Positions 39,327-48,164 of a stretch of DNA of 64,000 nt are shown one piece after another (the stretch's first letter is position 1; each line of letters starts with the position of its first letter). The DNA lies in NCBI RefSeq assembly GCF_001886615.1, contig NZ_CP018139.1, positions 1,364,001 through 1,428,000 of the forward strand, given 5' to 3'. The notes beneath the pieces are model-generated. The model was not told the DNA's origin. It worked only from the letters and a program-made list of their open reading frames with translations, and searched no databases. Both the position numbers and the translations under genes were made by a program. Source of the stretch: Halomonas aestuarii (GTDB lineage Bacteria; Pseudomonadota; Gammaproteobacteria; Pseudomonadales; Halomonadaceae).

Positions 39327-41375
39327 ATGTCCCGCAACCCACTGCTCGATCCCCACGACCTGCCCCCCTTCGATGCGATCCGGCCCGAGCACGTGGTGCC
39401 GGCCGTGGAGGAACTGCTGGCGGAGAACCGTGCCGCCATCGAGGCGCTCGTGGCCCGCGCCGAGCAGGCGCCCCCGAGCTGGGAGAGCCTGGCCGCGCCG
39501 CTGGAGGCCCTGAACGACCGGCTGGCACGGGCCTGGTCGCCGGTCTCGCATCTCAACGGCACCATGAACAATCCCGAGCTGCGCGAGGCCTACCAGGCCT
39601 GCCTGGGCAAGCTCTCCGACTACAGCACCTGGGTCGGCCAGCACGAGGGACTCTTCCGCGCCTGGCAGGCCCTGCGTGATGGCCCCGCCTGGGAGACCCT
39701 CGACGAGGGCCAGCGCCGCACCGTGGAGAATGCCCTGCGGGACTTCCGCCTGGCAGGCGTCGACCTGCCCGCCGAGCAGAAGCAGCGCTACGGCGAGATC
39801 AAGTCGCGCCTCTCCGAGCTCTCCAACACCTTCTCCAACCAGCTGCTGGACGCCACCCAGGCCTGGCACCTGGACCTCGAGGACGACGGCCGGCTGGCCG
39901 GGCTGCCCGAGAGCGCCCTGGCGACGCTCAAGGCCAACGCCGAGGCCAAGGGCCTGTCGGGCTACCGCATCACCCTGGACTTCCCCAGCTTCTTCCCGGT
40001 GATGACCTATGCCGAGGACCGCGAGCTGCGCCGCGAGGTCTATACCGCCTTCGTGACCCGCGCCTCGGACCAGGGCCCCCATGCCGGCGAGTACGACAAT
40101 GCCCCGGTGATGGAGGAGATCCTCGCCCTGCGTCACGAGCTCGCCGAACTGCTGGGCTTCACCGACTACGCCGACTACTCGCTGTCCACCAAGATGGCCG
40201 AGTCGCCGGAGCAGGTGATCACCTTCCTCGAGGACCTGGCCGCGCGCGCCGTGCCCCAGGCCCGCGAGGAGTACGCGGAGCTGGCCGCCTATGCCCGCGA
40301 CGAGCTGGGCATGGCGACGCTCGACCCCTGGGACGTGGGCTTCGCCAGCGAGAAGCTCCGCGAGGCGCGCTACGCCATCTCCGACGAGCAGCTGCGCCCC
40401 TACTTTCCTGCCCCGCAGGTGGTGGACGGGCTGTTCCGGGTGGTCGAGCGCCTCTACGAGGTCACCTTCGTGGAGGACGAGGAGGCACCGCGCTACCACC
40501 CCGACGTGCGCTACTTCCAGATCCTCGAGCAGGGCGCGCCCATCGCCGGCTTCTACCTCGACCTCTATGCCCGCGAGGGCAAGCGCGGCGGCGCCTGGAT
40601 GGACGAGTGCCGGGTGCGCCGCCTGGAGGAGGGCGAGGTCCAGCTGCCCGTGGCCTACCTGACCTGCAACTTCACGCGCCCGGTCGGCGACGCCCCGGCC
40701 CTGCTGACCCACGACGAGGTCACCACCCTCTTCCACGAGTTCGGCCACGGCCTGCACCACATGCTGACCCGCCAGACCGTTGCCGACATCTCCGGCATCA
40801 ATGGCGTGGCCTGGGACGCCGTGGAGCTGCCCAGCCAGTTCATGGAGAACTTCTGCTGGGAGCGCGAGGGCCTGGACCTGATCGCCGCCCATGTGGATAC
40901 CGGCGAGCCGCTCCCCGAGGACCTGTTCGAGAAGCTGCTGGCGGCCAAGAACTTCCAGTCCGCCATGGGCATGGTGCGCCAGCTGGAATTCTCGCTGTTC
41001 GACTTCCGCCTGCACCGGGAGCGGGCCGCCCCCTCGGCCGCCGAGGTCCAGGCGCTGCTCGACGAGGTGCGCGATGCGGTCTCGGTGGTGCCGCGAGCCG
41101 CCTTCAATCGCTTCCAGAACGGCTTCGGGCACATCTTCGCCGGCGGCTATGCGGCAGGCTACTACAGCTACAAGTGGGCCGAGGTGCTCTCGGCGGATGC
41201 CTGGAGCGCCTTCGAGGAGGCCGGCATCTTCGACCCCGAGACCGGTCGGCGCTTCCGCACCGAGATCCTCGAGCGCGGCGGCTCGCGGGATGCCGCCGAG
41301 CTGTTCCGCGCCTTCCGCGGCCGCGAGCCCAGCGTCGAGCCGCTGCTGCGCCACTGCGGCATCCGGGCTGCCTGA
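39327..41375 (+). CDS. prlC: Oligopeptidase A
   Basis: PrlC is an M3-family zinc metallopeptidase that degrades signal peptides and other short peptides in the cytoplasm. The 682-residue protein has the zinc motif HEFGHGLHHML at residues 470-480, and the second zinc glutamate region follows in SQFMENFCWE. The N-terminus NPLLDPHDLPPFDAIRPEHV is typical. The start at 39327 is chosen for family similarity, although the frame is open for 117 codons upstream. It precedes yheV, a conserved order. Confidence 0.95.
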   Translation: MSRNPLLDPHDLPPFDAIRPEHVVPAVEELLAENRAAIEALVARAEQAPPSWESLAAPLEALNDRLARAWSPVSHLNGTMNNPELREAYQACLGKLSDYSTWVGQHEGLFRAWQALRDGPAWETLDEGQRRTVENALRDFRLAGVDLPAEQKQRYGEIKSRLSELSNTFSNQLLDATQAWHLDLEDDGRLAGLPESALATLKANAEAKGLSGYRITLDFPSFFPVMTYAEDRELRREVYTAFVTRASDQGPHAGEYDNAPVMEEILALRHELAELLGFTDYADYSLSTKMAESPEQVITFLEDLAARAVPQAREEYAELAAYARDELGMATLDPWDVGFASEKLREARYAISDEQLRPYFPAPQVVDGLFRVVERLYEVTFVEDEEAPRYHPDVRYFQILEQGAPIAGFYLDLYAREGKRGGAWMDECRVRRLEEGEVQLPVAYLTCNFTRPVGDAPALLTHDEVTTLFHEFGHGLHHMLTRQTVADISGINGVAWDAVELPSQFMENFCWEREGLDLIAAHVDTGEPLPEDLFEKLLAAKNFQSAMGMVRQLEFSLFDFRLHRERAAPSAAEVQALLDEVRDAVSVVPRAAFNRFQNGFGHIFAGGYAAGYYSYKWAEVLSADAWSAFEEAGIFDPETGRRFRTEILERGGSRDAAELFRAFRGREPSVEPLLRHCGIRAA

Positions 41376-41382
41376 GCGACCT

Positions 41383-41408
41383 TGACCGCCGGCCCCGTCC
41401 GGCGGTCA
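41383..41408 (+). terminator. Hairpin after prlC
   Basis: A 10-bp perfect stem TGACCGCCGG/CCGGCGGTCA with a six-base loop lies 7 bases after the prlC stop. It lacks a clear T-run, so it may be a weak terminator or an mRNA-end stabiliser. Confidence 0.5.
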
Positions 41409-41422
41409 CCCGGGGAGACGAC

Positions 41423-41506
41423 ATGACCGTCCTCCCCCGCTTTTCTTCCGGCGCAGCCTTCCCACGCTGCGCCGAGGTAGAATGGCACCGCATCCGCGCA
41501 GCCTGA
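41423..41506 (+). pseudogene. 27-codon partial duplicate of the yheV start
   Basis: The small frame begins ATGACCGTC and encodes a peptide starting MTVLPRFSSGAAFPRCAEVE and ending HRIRAA. The adjacent yheV begins MTVQKRFIAGAICPRCAEMD and continues RIRAW. Similarity also holds at DNA level with a net 6-base insertion. The copy has lost the first cysteine of the CxxC pair (F instead of C) and stops after 27 codons. GGGGAG lies upstream of its ATG, so translation is possible. It is best read as a truncated tandem duplication 32 bases before the real gene. Confidence 0.7.
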
Positions 41507-41537
41507 ACGCGCCACTCCCCACCGACCAGGAGGCCTC

Positions 41538-41783
41538 ATGACCGTCCAGAAACGCTTCATCGCCGGCGCCATCTGCCCGCGCTGTGCCGAGATGGACCGC
41601 ATCCGCGCCTGGGAACAGAACGGCGTCCGCTACCGCGACTGCGTCAGCTGCGACTTCTTCGAGCAGCTGCCCATCGAGGACGAGGCACTCCCCGAGCTCG
41701 AGACCCGGGTCAACCGCGAGCGCGAGGAGCAGAAGGCCTCCGACCTGCAGACCGTGAAGATCCTCGACCCCAGGGGGCAGTGA
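41538..41783 (+). CDS. yheV: YheV family putative zinc ribbon protein
   Basis: The 81-residue protein matches the small YheV family found after prlC in many gammaproteobacteria. It has two C-x-x-C knuckles (CPRC and CVSC) that probably bind zinc, then an acidic helix-forming tail. The function is unknown. CAGGAGG precedes the ATG. It follows prlC and is 7 bases before the phosphate cotransporter gene. Confidence 0.87.
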   Translation: MTVQKRFIAGAICPRCAEMDRIRAWEQNGVRYRDCVSCDFFEQLPIEDEALPELETRVNREREEQKASDLQTVKILDPRGQ

Positions 41784-41790
41784 GGCGCGC

Positions 41791-43509
41791 ATGGTCCAGG
41801 CAGCCACCGCCGCCCTGTTGCCGAAGCGGCGCGTGCTCGAGCTGCTGGGGCTCGCCGCGGCGACGGCCCTGCTGGTCGCCCGACTGGACCTCGCCACCCT
41901 CGCCGCCGGACTCGGCTTCTTCCTGTGGGGGATGACCCACCTGGAGGAGGCCATCAAGCGCCTCTCCGGCGGCACTCTGGACCGCTGGTTGCACACCGCC
42001 ACCCGGCGCACCTCCCGGGCCATCGGCGTCGGCGCCCTGGCCACCGCCCTGGTGCAGTCCAGCTCCCTGGTCACGCTGCTGGCGATGTCCTTCGTCGGCG
42101 CCGGCCTGGTGGCACTGCCTGCCGGCATCGCCCTGCTCTTCGGCGCCAACCTCGGCACCACCACCGGCGCCTGGCTGATCGCCGGCCTCGGCCTGAAGGT
42201 CGACCTCGCCCACTACGCCATGCCGCTGCTGGCCCTGGGCCTGCTGGGCTCCCGGCTCCTGCAGGACAACCGTGCCGGGCTCGCCGGCCTGCTGCTCGGG
42301 GTGGGGCTGCTGCTGCTGGGCATCGACTTCATGAAGCTCGGCTTCGAGACCTGGCAGAATGGCCTGTCGCTGGACGGCCTGGCCGGCGAGCACCTCTGGC
42401 ACTGGCCGCTGCTGGTGCTCTTCGGCGTCGCGGCCACCGTGGTCATGCAGTCCAGCCACGCCACCCTGCTGATCACCCTGACGGCACTGGCCTCCGGCCA
42501 GCTGCCCTACCTGCCGGCCCTGGCCATCGCCATCGGCGCCAACATCGGCACCACCGTGACCGCGGTGATCGGCGCCTTCGGCGCCAGCACGGCCGGTCGT
42601 CGCCTGGCCGGGGCCCATGTGATCTTCAACCTGGTCACGGCGGCCGTGGCCCTGGCGCTGCTGCTGCCGATGGCCGGCCTGGTGGACCGGATCGCCCTGC
42701 TGATCGGCCTGTCGGCCACCGACTGGCCGCTCAAGCTGGCGCTCTTCCACACCCTCTTCAACGGCCTGGGCATCATGCTGATGCTGCCCTGGATCCCGAG
42801 GCTCGCGGCGCGCCTGGAGCGCCTCTTCCCCGAGCCGGGGCGGCTCCCGCCGTCCGAGGCGCGCTACCTGGACGCCACGGCGCTGCAGCACGCCGACACG
42901 GCCGTCTCGGCCATCGAGCAGGAGTGCAACCGCCTGGCGCGGCGCACCTACCACCTGCTCGGCTCGGCCATCCTGGTGCCCAGCGGCGAGGTGATCGGTC
43001 ACCCGCCCAGCCGGGCCGTGATCGAGGCCCCCATCGATCCCGAGGCCTGGCCGCCGGTGAACACGCGCTACCACGAGCGGATCAAGCCGCTGATGGCGGA
43101 GATCCTCGACTTCTACTCGCGCATCGACACGCCCCTCACCGACGCCCAGGAGGCCCATCTCGAGGCCCTCTATGCCCGCTCGCTGCGGCTGGTCGAGGCG
43201 GTGCGCTTCGGCGAGGTGCTGCAGCGCAGCCTGCTGCGCCACGCGTCACCATCGAGCCCCCTGCGCGAGGCCCACGACGACCTGCGCATGGCCGTCGCCG
43301 AGGGCCTCACCCGCCTGGCCAACGACCCGACCGCCACCGACATCGGCGCCCCCCTCGAGGAGGTCCGCCGACACTGGCAGCATGAGCTGGCCGAGCGGCT
43401 GCGCCACCAGCGACTGGACCCCTGGCTCGCCTCCTCGCTGATGAACGACCTCCACCAGGCCAGCCGCCTGACCGCCGCCCTGACCTCGCCCCCCGACGCC
43501 CAGCCCTGA
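41791..43509 (+). CDS. Na/phosphate cotransporter family protein with PhoU-like domain
   Basis: The 572-residue protein has two repeated NptA/PNaS membrane units with the family QSS motifs (ALVQSSSLVTLLAM near 87 and VMQSSHATLLITL near 210) and GANLGTTTGAWLIAG/GANIGTTVTAVIGAF loops. A cytoplasmic PhoU-like helical domain follows from about residue 350. Such proteins transport inorganic phosphate with sodium. It begins 7 bases after yheV, so it is probably in the same transcript. Confidence 0.9.
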   Translation: MVQAATAALLPKRRVLELLGLAAATALLVARLDLATLAAGLGFFLWGMTHLEEAIKRLSGGTLDRWLHTATRRTSRAIGVGALATALVQSSSLVTLLAMSFVGAGLVALPAGIALLFGANLGTTTGAWLIAGLGLKVDLAHYAMPLLALGLLGSRLLQDNRAGLAGLLLGVGLLLLGIDFMKLGFETWQNGLSLDGLAGEHLWHWPLLVLFGVAATVVMQSSHATLLITLTALASGQLPYLPALAIAIGANIGTTVTAVIGAFGASTAGRRLAGAHVIFNLVTAAVALALLLPMAGLVDRIALLIGLSATDWPLKLALFHTLFNGLGIMLMLPWIPRLAARLERLFPEPGRLPPSEARYLDATALQHADTAVSAIEQECNRLARRTYHLLGSAILVPSGEVIGHPPSRAVIEAPIDPEAWPPVNTRYHERIKPLMAEILDFYSRIDTPLTDAQEAHLEALYARSLRLVEAVRFGEVLQRSLLRHASPSSPLREAHDDLRMAVAEGLTRLANDPTATDIGAPLEEVRRHWQHELAERLRHQRLDPWLASSLMNDLHQASRLTAALTSPPDAQP

Positions 43510-43532
43510 CCCCGGGGCCTGGCCCTCGCCCT

Positions 43533-43581
43533 GTGCGGAAATCCGCACGCCCTCCCATCCGCCCCGTGCGGAATCCCGGCC
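43533..43581 (+). promoter_or_regulatory. Two phased inverted repeats, candidate DctD-type activator sites
   Basis: GTGCGGAAATCCGCAC (43533-43548) is an inverted repeat with 7-bp arms. A second, partial copy GTGCGGAATCCCGGCC lies at 43566-43581. Their centres are 33 bases apart, about three helical turns, and they lie roughly 90-130 bases upstream of the sigma-54 promoter. That is the usual place for enhancer sites of NtrC/DctD-type activators. Confidence 0.6.
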
Positions 43582-43659
43582 CCTGGCCACCACCGACTCT
43601 TCGACCAAGGTCGAACGATATGGCGGCAACATATTGATCAATGGAAATTTTCTGGAAAC

Positions 43660-43675
43660 GGGCACGGGCCTTGCT
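43660..43675 (+). promoter_or_regulatory. Sigma-54 (-24/-12) promoter of the TAXI-TRAP operon
   Basis: GGGCACGGGCCTTGCT matches the sigma-54 consensus TGGCACG-N4-TTGCW at every fixed position except the first T. The invariant GG (43661-43662) and GC (43673-43674) are exactly 10 bases apart. Transcription should start near 43686. Confidence 0.82.
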
Positions 43676-43827
43676 ATTTCAGGGGGTGTGGATGCCACCA
43701 CGACCCGGAACCCGGCCGGCGCCTTCATCGGCCGAACCTCACGCGTCGACGGCATGCAGCGGGGAAGCCCCCGGACCTTCCACATGAGCACAAACACAAG
43801 AGCACAACCGCAGACAGGAGAGACGCC

Positions 43828-44811
43828 ATGCGCAACGCAACCTCACGGATCCTCACCGGCACCCTGGCCGGCACCCTGATGATCGCCGCCGGCGGCGCCC
43901 AGGCCGACCGCTCCGAATGGCCGGAGAGCTTCACCGTGGGCACCGCCAGCCAGGGCGGCACCTACTTCGTGTACGGCTCCGGCTGGGCCAACCTGATCGC
44001 CGACGAGCTCGGCGTCTCCGGCGGGGGCGAGGTCACCGGCGGCCCGACCCAGAACCTGGCCCTGGTGCACGGCGGTGACGTGGCCTTCGGCCTGGCCACC
44101 ATGGGCCCGGCCTCCGACGCCGTCTCCGGCAAGAGCCCCCTCGCCCCGGGCGTGGCCATGGACAACGTCTGTGCCCTCTTCCCGATGTACGAGACCCCGT
44201 TCTCCATCACCGCCCTGTCCGGCAGCGGCATCACCTCGATCTCCGACATCCCCGATGGCGCGCGGGTCGGCTTCGGCCCGGCGGCCTCCACCTCCGACAC
44301 CTACTTCCCGGCCATCCTGGAGGAGCTGGGTGTGGACTTCGATCGTCGCAACGGGGGCTGGTCCGACCTGGGCGGCCAGCTGCAGGACGGCCTGATCGAC
44401 GTCATCGCCTTCGCCGCCGGCATCCCGATCCCGGCCGTCAGCCAGCTCGAGGTGCAGACCGACGTGAACATCATCGAGTTCACCGAGGAGGAGCAGGCCA
44501 CGGTGCTCGAGAACTTCCCGGTCTCCGAGTTCCAGATCCCGGCCAGCACCTACGAGACCCTCGAGGAGGATGCGCGGGCCGTCTCCATGTGGAACTTCTC
44601 CATCGCCGGCTGTGACCTGCCGGAAGACTTCGTCTACGAGGTCACCAAGCTGACCATGGAGAACAACGACCGCATGCGCGACGTCCACCGCAGCGCCGCC
44701 ACCTCCATTCCGGAGAACATCAAGTACAACACCGTGCTGCCGTTCCACCCGGGTGCCGTGCGCTGGTACGAGGAAAACGGCTACGAGATCCCGGACGCCC
44801 AGCAGCTGTAA
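43828..44811 (+). CDS. TAXI-family TRAP transporter substrate-binding protein
   Basis: The 327-residue protein begins with a signal peptide (cleavage likely after GGAQA, residue 26) and is periplasmic. The TAXI-family start FTVGTASQGGTYFVYGSGWANLIADEL is clear, with later DIPDGARVGFGPAASTSD. TAXI proteins are the binding subunits of one class of TRAP transporters; described ligands include glutamate and other carboxylates. The substrate here is unknown. GACAGGAGAG precedes the start. A strong hairpin separates it from the membrane subunit gene. Confidence 0.92.
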   Translation: MRNATSRILTGTLAGTLMIAAGGAQADRSEWPESFTVGTASQGGTYFVYGSGWANLIADELGVSGGGEVTGGPTQNLALVHGGDVAFGLATMGPASDAVSGKSPLAPGVAMDNVCALFPMYETPFSITALSGSGITSISDIPDGARVGFGPAASTSDTYFPAILEELGVDFDRRNGGWSDLGGQLQDGLIDVIAFAAGIPIPAVSQLEVQTDVNIIEFTEEEQATVLENFPVSEFQIPASTYETLEEDARAVSMWNFSIAGCDLPEDFVYEVTKLTMENNDRMRDVHRSAATSIPENIKYNTVLPFHPGAVRWYEENGYEIPDAQQL

Positions 44812-44828
44812 TCCGTTGACCTGACCGT

Positions 44829-44867
44829 CGGCCCCGCACCGCGCCTCGAGAGGGCGGTGCGGGGCCG
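44829..44867 (+). terminator. Strong intercistronic hairpin between TRAP subunit genes
   Basis: A perfect 14-bp stem CGGCCCCGCACCGC/GCGGTGCGGGGCCG with an eleven-base loop lies 17 bases after the binding-protein stop. It has no T-run. It probably stabilises the upstream mRNA or attenuates, so that more binding protein than permease is made. Confidence 0.65.
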
Positions 44868-44906
44868 CTTCCCAGCTCCTCCGTCATGCCTTCAAGGGTG
44901 TCTCCC

Positions 44907-47084
44907 ATGTCCCATACCCCCGATCCTCGCCCGGAAGACGACACGGTCGAGGCCGTCGTCGCCGAGGGCGTCGACGACGCCGCGGTGGAGTCCAATCGCC
45001 GACTCTATACCGGCTGGCAGTGGCTGCTGTTCGGCGCCCTGGCCATCGCCTACTCCGCTTTCCACCTGGTCTCGCTGAACGTCTATCCGCTGGAGACCTG
45101 GTCGTTTCGCATCGTGCACATCGCCGGTGCCCTGATTCTCGGCTATGGCCTCTATGCCGGCACCCGCTTCGCCGACGAGGACCATCGCCGCTCCGCCACC
45201 TGGCTCGCCTGGGTGAGCTATGCCCTGCTGATCCCGGCCGTCTACGCCCTGGTGCGAGTGGTGATGATGTACCAGGCGATGAGCGGCGGCGCCATGCGCA
45301 TCGCCCCGGAGATCGAGGCCTGGCATTACGGCTACCCGCTGATACTGGCCACCGTGGCCGGCATCCTGCTCTCCTGGAGCTATCGCCAGGTCCGCCAGCG
45401 TCTGTCGCCGGCCGACCTGGTGCTGATGGTCTGCTCCCTGGCCGTGGCGGGCTACCTGCTGGTGATGTTCAACAGCCCGCTGCGCGCCGCCACCGGCACC
45501 TCGTTCGCGCCCATGGGCATCTCCTACGCCGCCATCGCCGGCTCGCTGCTGATCCTCGAGCTGACCCGCCGCGTCGCCGGCCTGGCGCTGGTGGTGATCT
45601 CCGCCATCTTCCTGGTCTACGTCTTCGCCGGCCCCTACCTGCCGGGCTTCCTCGGCTACCCCGGGCTCTCGGTGGGACGCTTCTTCAGCCAGGTCTATAC
45701 CGACGCCGGCATCCTCGGGCCGACCACCGCGGTCTCCTCGACCTACATCATCCTGTTCATCATCTTCGCCGCCTTCCTGCAGGCCTCGAAGGTGGGGGAC
45801 TACTTCGTCAACTTCGCCTTCGCCGCCGCCGGCCGGGCCCGGGGCGGCCCCGCCAAGGTCTCGATCTTCGCCTCGGGCCTGATGGGCATGATCAACGGCA
45901 CCAGCGCCGGCAACGTGGTCTCCACCGGCTCGCTGACCATCCCGCTGATGAAGAAGGTCGGCTACCCGGCCCGGAGCGCCGGGGCCATCGAGGCCGCCGC
46001 CTCCACCGGCGGGCAGATCATGCCGCCGATCATGGGCGCCGGCGCCTTCATCATGGCCGAGATCACCGGCATCCCCTACACCGAGATCGCCGTGGCGGCG
46101 CTGATCCCCGCCATCCTCTACTTCGCCTCGATCTACTTCATGGTGGACTTCGAGGCAGCCCGCAAGGGCATGCGCGGCATGCGCAAGGAGGAGATCCCGC
46201 TGTTCTCGAAGCTGGTCAAGCAGGTCTACCTCTTCGCGCCGATCATCATCCTCATCGCCGCGCTCTTCATGGGCTACTCGGTGATCCGCGCCGGCACCCT
46301 GGCCACCGCCTCCGCGGCCATCGTGAGCTGGCTCTCGCCCCACAAGATGGGCATCCCCGCCATCCTCCGGGCGCTGCAGCTGGCCGGCACCATGGCGATC
46401 CAGATCATCGCCGTCTGCGCCTGCGCCGGCCTGATCGTCGGCGTGATCTCGCTGACCGGCGTCGGCGCCCGCTTCTCCTCGCTGCTGCTGGGCCTGGCCG
46501 GCGTCAGCCAGCTGCTGGCGCTGATCTTCGCCATGCTCATCTCGATCCTGCTGGGCATGGGCATGCCGACCACCGCCGCCTATGCGGTGGCGGCGTCGGT
46601 GGTCGCCCCGGGCCTGATCAACATAGGCATCCAGCCGCTGGTGGCGCACTTCTTCGTGTTCTACTTCGCGGTGGTCTCGGCGATCACCCCGCCGGTGGCG
46701 CTGGCCTCCTATGCGGCGGCGGGCATCTCCGGCGACAACGCCATGGGCACCTCGGTGGCCTCGTTCAAGATCGGCCTGGCGGCCTTCATCGTGCCCTTCA
46801 TGTTCTTCTACAGCCCGGCCATGCTGATGGAGGGCAGCGCGATGCAGATCCTGCGCGTGGGCGTGACCGCCACCCTGGGCATCGTGATGCTGGCGGCCAC
46901 CGTGCAGGCGTGGTTCTTCGGGCCGGTCAAGGCCTGGCAACGACTGGTGATGCTGATCGGCGCCGTCTGCATGATCTACGGCGGCATCTACTCGGACATC
47001 GCGGGGCTGGTCATCGGCGCCCTGATGTTCGTGATGCAGCGCGGCCGCCCCGGGGGCGAGGGAAAGCCAGTGACCTCCGGCTGA
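44907..47084 (+). CDS. TRAP transporter fused permease (4TM-12TM)
   Basis: The 725-residue protein is the fused small (DctQ-like, 4 helices) and large (DctM-like, 12 helices) membrane subunits usual in TAXI-TRAP systems. DctM-family loops include GLMGMINGTSAGNVVSTGSLTIP and GMGMPTTAAYAVAASVVAPGL. It uses a sodium or proton gradient to import the solute bound by the TAXI protein. The start MSHTPDPRPEDD has AAGGGTG upstream; an ATG seven codons earlier is possible. The operon ends at the terminator at 47124. Confidence 0.92.
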   Translation: MSHTPDPRPEDDTVEAVVAEGVDDAAVESNRRLYTGWQWLLFGALAIAYSAFHLVSLNVYPLETWSFRIVHIAGALILGYGLYAGTRFADEDHRRSATWLAWVSYALLIPAVYALVRVVMMYQAMSGGAMRIAPEIEAWHYGYPLILATVAGILLSWSYRQVRQRLSPADLVLMVCSLAVAGYLLVMFNSPLRAATGTSFAPMGISYAAIAGSLLILELTRRVAGLALVVISAIFLVYVFAGPYLPGFLGYPGLSVGRFFSQVYTDAGILGPTTAVSSTYIILFIIFAAFLQASKVGDYFVNFAFAAAGRARGGPAKVSIFASGLMGMINGTSAGNVVSTGSLTIPLMKKVGYPARSAGAIEAAASTGGQIMPPIMGAGAFIMAEITGIPYTEIAVAALIPAILYFASIYFMVDFEAARKGMRGMRKEEIPLFSKLVKQVYLFAPIIILIAALFMGYSVIRAGTLATASAAIVSWLSPHKMGIPAILRALQLAGTMAIQIIAVCACAGLIVGVISLTGVGARFSSLLLGLAGVSQLLALIFAMLISILLGMGMPTTAAYAVAASVVAPGLINIGIQPLVAHFFVFYFAVVSAITPPVALASYAAAGISGDNAMGTSVASFKIGLAAFIVPFMFFYSPAMLMEGSAMQILRVGVTATLGIVMLAATVQAWFFGPVKAWQRLVMLIGAVCMIYGGIYSDIAGLVIGALMFVMQRGRPGGEGKPVTSG

Positions 47085-47123
47085 TCCTCCACCCTGTCAC
47101 GGACCATGAAGGAAGCACCATGC

Positions 47124-47153
47124 AAAGGGCCCCGCCACTGGCGGGGCCCTTTT
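47124..47153. terminator. Bidirectional terminator between the TRAP operon and metF
   Basis: A perfect 13-bp stem AAAGGGCCCCGCC/GGCGGGGCCCTTT with a three-base loop is followed by T on the plus strand and preceded by A, so it can serve both convergent units. Confidence 0.9.
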
Positions 47154-47177
47154 CGTGCCGACCCGAGAGAAGGGGGC

Positions 47178-48026
47178 TCAGCCGGTGATGTTGTCGAGGA
47201 TGCGCAGGCAGGGAGCGGACTGGTTGAGCGTGTAGAAGTGCAGCCCCGGGGCGCCGCCGTCCAGCAGGCGCTGGCAGAGGCGCGAGATCACCTCCTCGCC
47301 GAAGGCGGCGATCGCCTCGCTGTCGTCGCCGTAGGCCTCGAGCTGCTTGCGGATCCAGCGCGGGATCTCCGCCCCGCAGGCATCCGAGAAGCGCGCCAGC
47401 TTGGTGTAGTTGGTGATCGGCATGATGCCCGGCACGATGGGCGCCTCGACGCCCAGGGCGCGGGCCCGCTCGACGAAGTGGAAGTAGGCCTCGGCGCTGA
47501 AGAAGTACTGGGTGATGGCGATGTCGGCGCCGGCCTTCATCTTGCGGGCGAAGTTCTCCAGGTCGCGCTCGAAGTTCGGCGCCTGGGGGTGGGACTCCGG
47601 GTAGGCGGCCACGGCGATCTCGAAATGGTTGCCGGTCTCCTCGCGGATGAACTCGACCAGTTCGTTGGCGTAGCGCAGCTGGCCGACGCCGCCCCCGCCC
47701 ATGCCGGAGGGCAGGTCGCCGCGCAGGGCCACCAGGCTGTCGATGCCGTCCTCCCGGTAGCGGGAGAGCAGCTCGCGCAGCTCGCCCTTGTCGCTGCCGA
47801 TGCAGGAGAGGTGAGGGGCGGTGGTGACGCCCGACTCACGCACCATCCGCACGGTGTTCAGGGTGCGGTCCTGGGTGGAGCCCCCGGCGCCGTAGGTGAC
47901 CGAGAAGAAGCGCGGGGAGCGGCTGGCCAGGGCGTCGCGGACGCCGACCAGCTTCTCGCGCCCGGCGTCGGTATTGGGCGGAAAGAACTCGAAGCTGATC
48001 CCCAGCGGATGTTCCTGCGTGCTCAT
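47178..48026 (-). CDS. metF: 5,10-methylenetetrahydrofolate reductase
   Basis: MetF reduces methylene-THF to methyl-THF, the methyl donor for methionine synthase. The 282-residue flavoprotein has the family start ISFEFFPPNTDAGREKL, the FAD-binding FFSVTYGAGGSTQDRT, HLSCIGSDKGEL and the QYFFSAEAYFHFV motif. The length matches bacterial MetF. It forms a methyl-cycle neighbourhood with ahcY and metK, although each has its own transcript. It is divergent from the AEC permease gene. Confidence 0.96.
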   Translation of the reverse strand: MSTQEHPLGISFEFFPPNTDAGREKLVGVRDALASRSPRFFSVTYGAGGSTQDRTLNTVRMVRESGVTTAPHLSCIGSDKGELRELLSRYREDGIDSLVALRGDLPSGMGGGGVGQLRYANELVEFIREETGNHFEIAVAAYPESHPQAPNFERDLENFARKMKAGADIAITQYFFSAEAYFHFVERARALGVEAPIVPGIMPITNYTKLARFSDACGAEIPRWIRKQLEAYGDDSEAIAAFGEEVISRLCQRLLDGGAPGLHFYTLNQSAPCLRILDNITG

Positions 48027-48164
48027 CGGCCTGCCTCATGAAATCGGTGCATATTGCCGCTATTCTGACGCCTGGCCGCGCCAAGAACCAATGAAAGATG
48101 CGCGATGCTGCATCGATCCTGCTCATGCAGCGCCGCACCGTCCGCCCCCAAGCCAAGGAAGGAC

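Larger units (their letters stand above)
43510..43827. other. 318-base control region upstream of the TRAP operon
   Basis: No gene is visible. The region holds two GTGCGGA inverted repeats (43533-43581), an AT-rich stretch around 43630-43655 that could bind IHF, a sigma-54 promoter (43660-43675) and a leader of about 140 bases with GACAGGAGAG before the transporter start. Confidence 0.7.
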
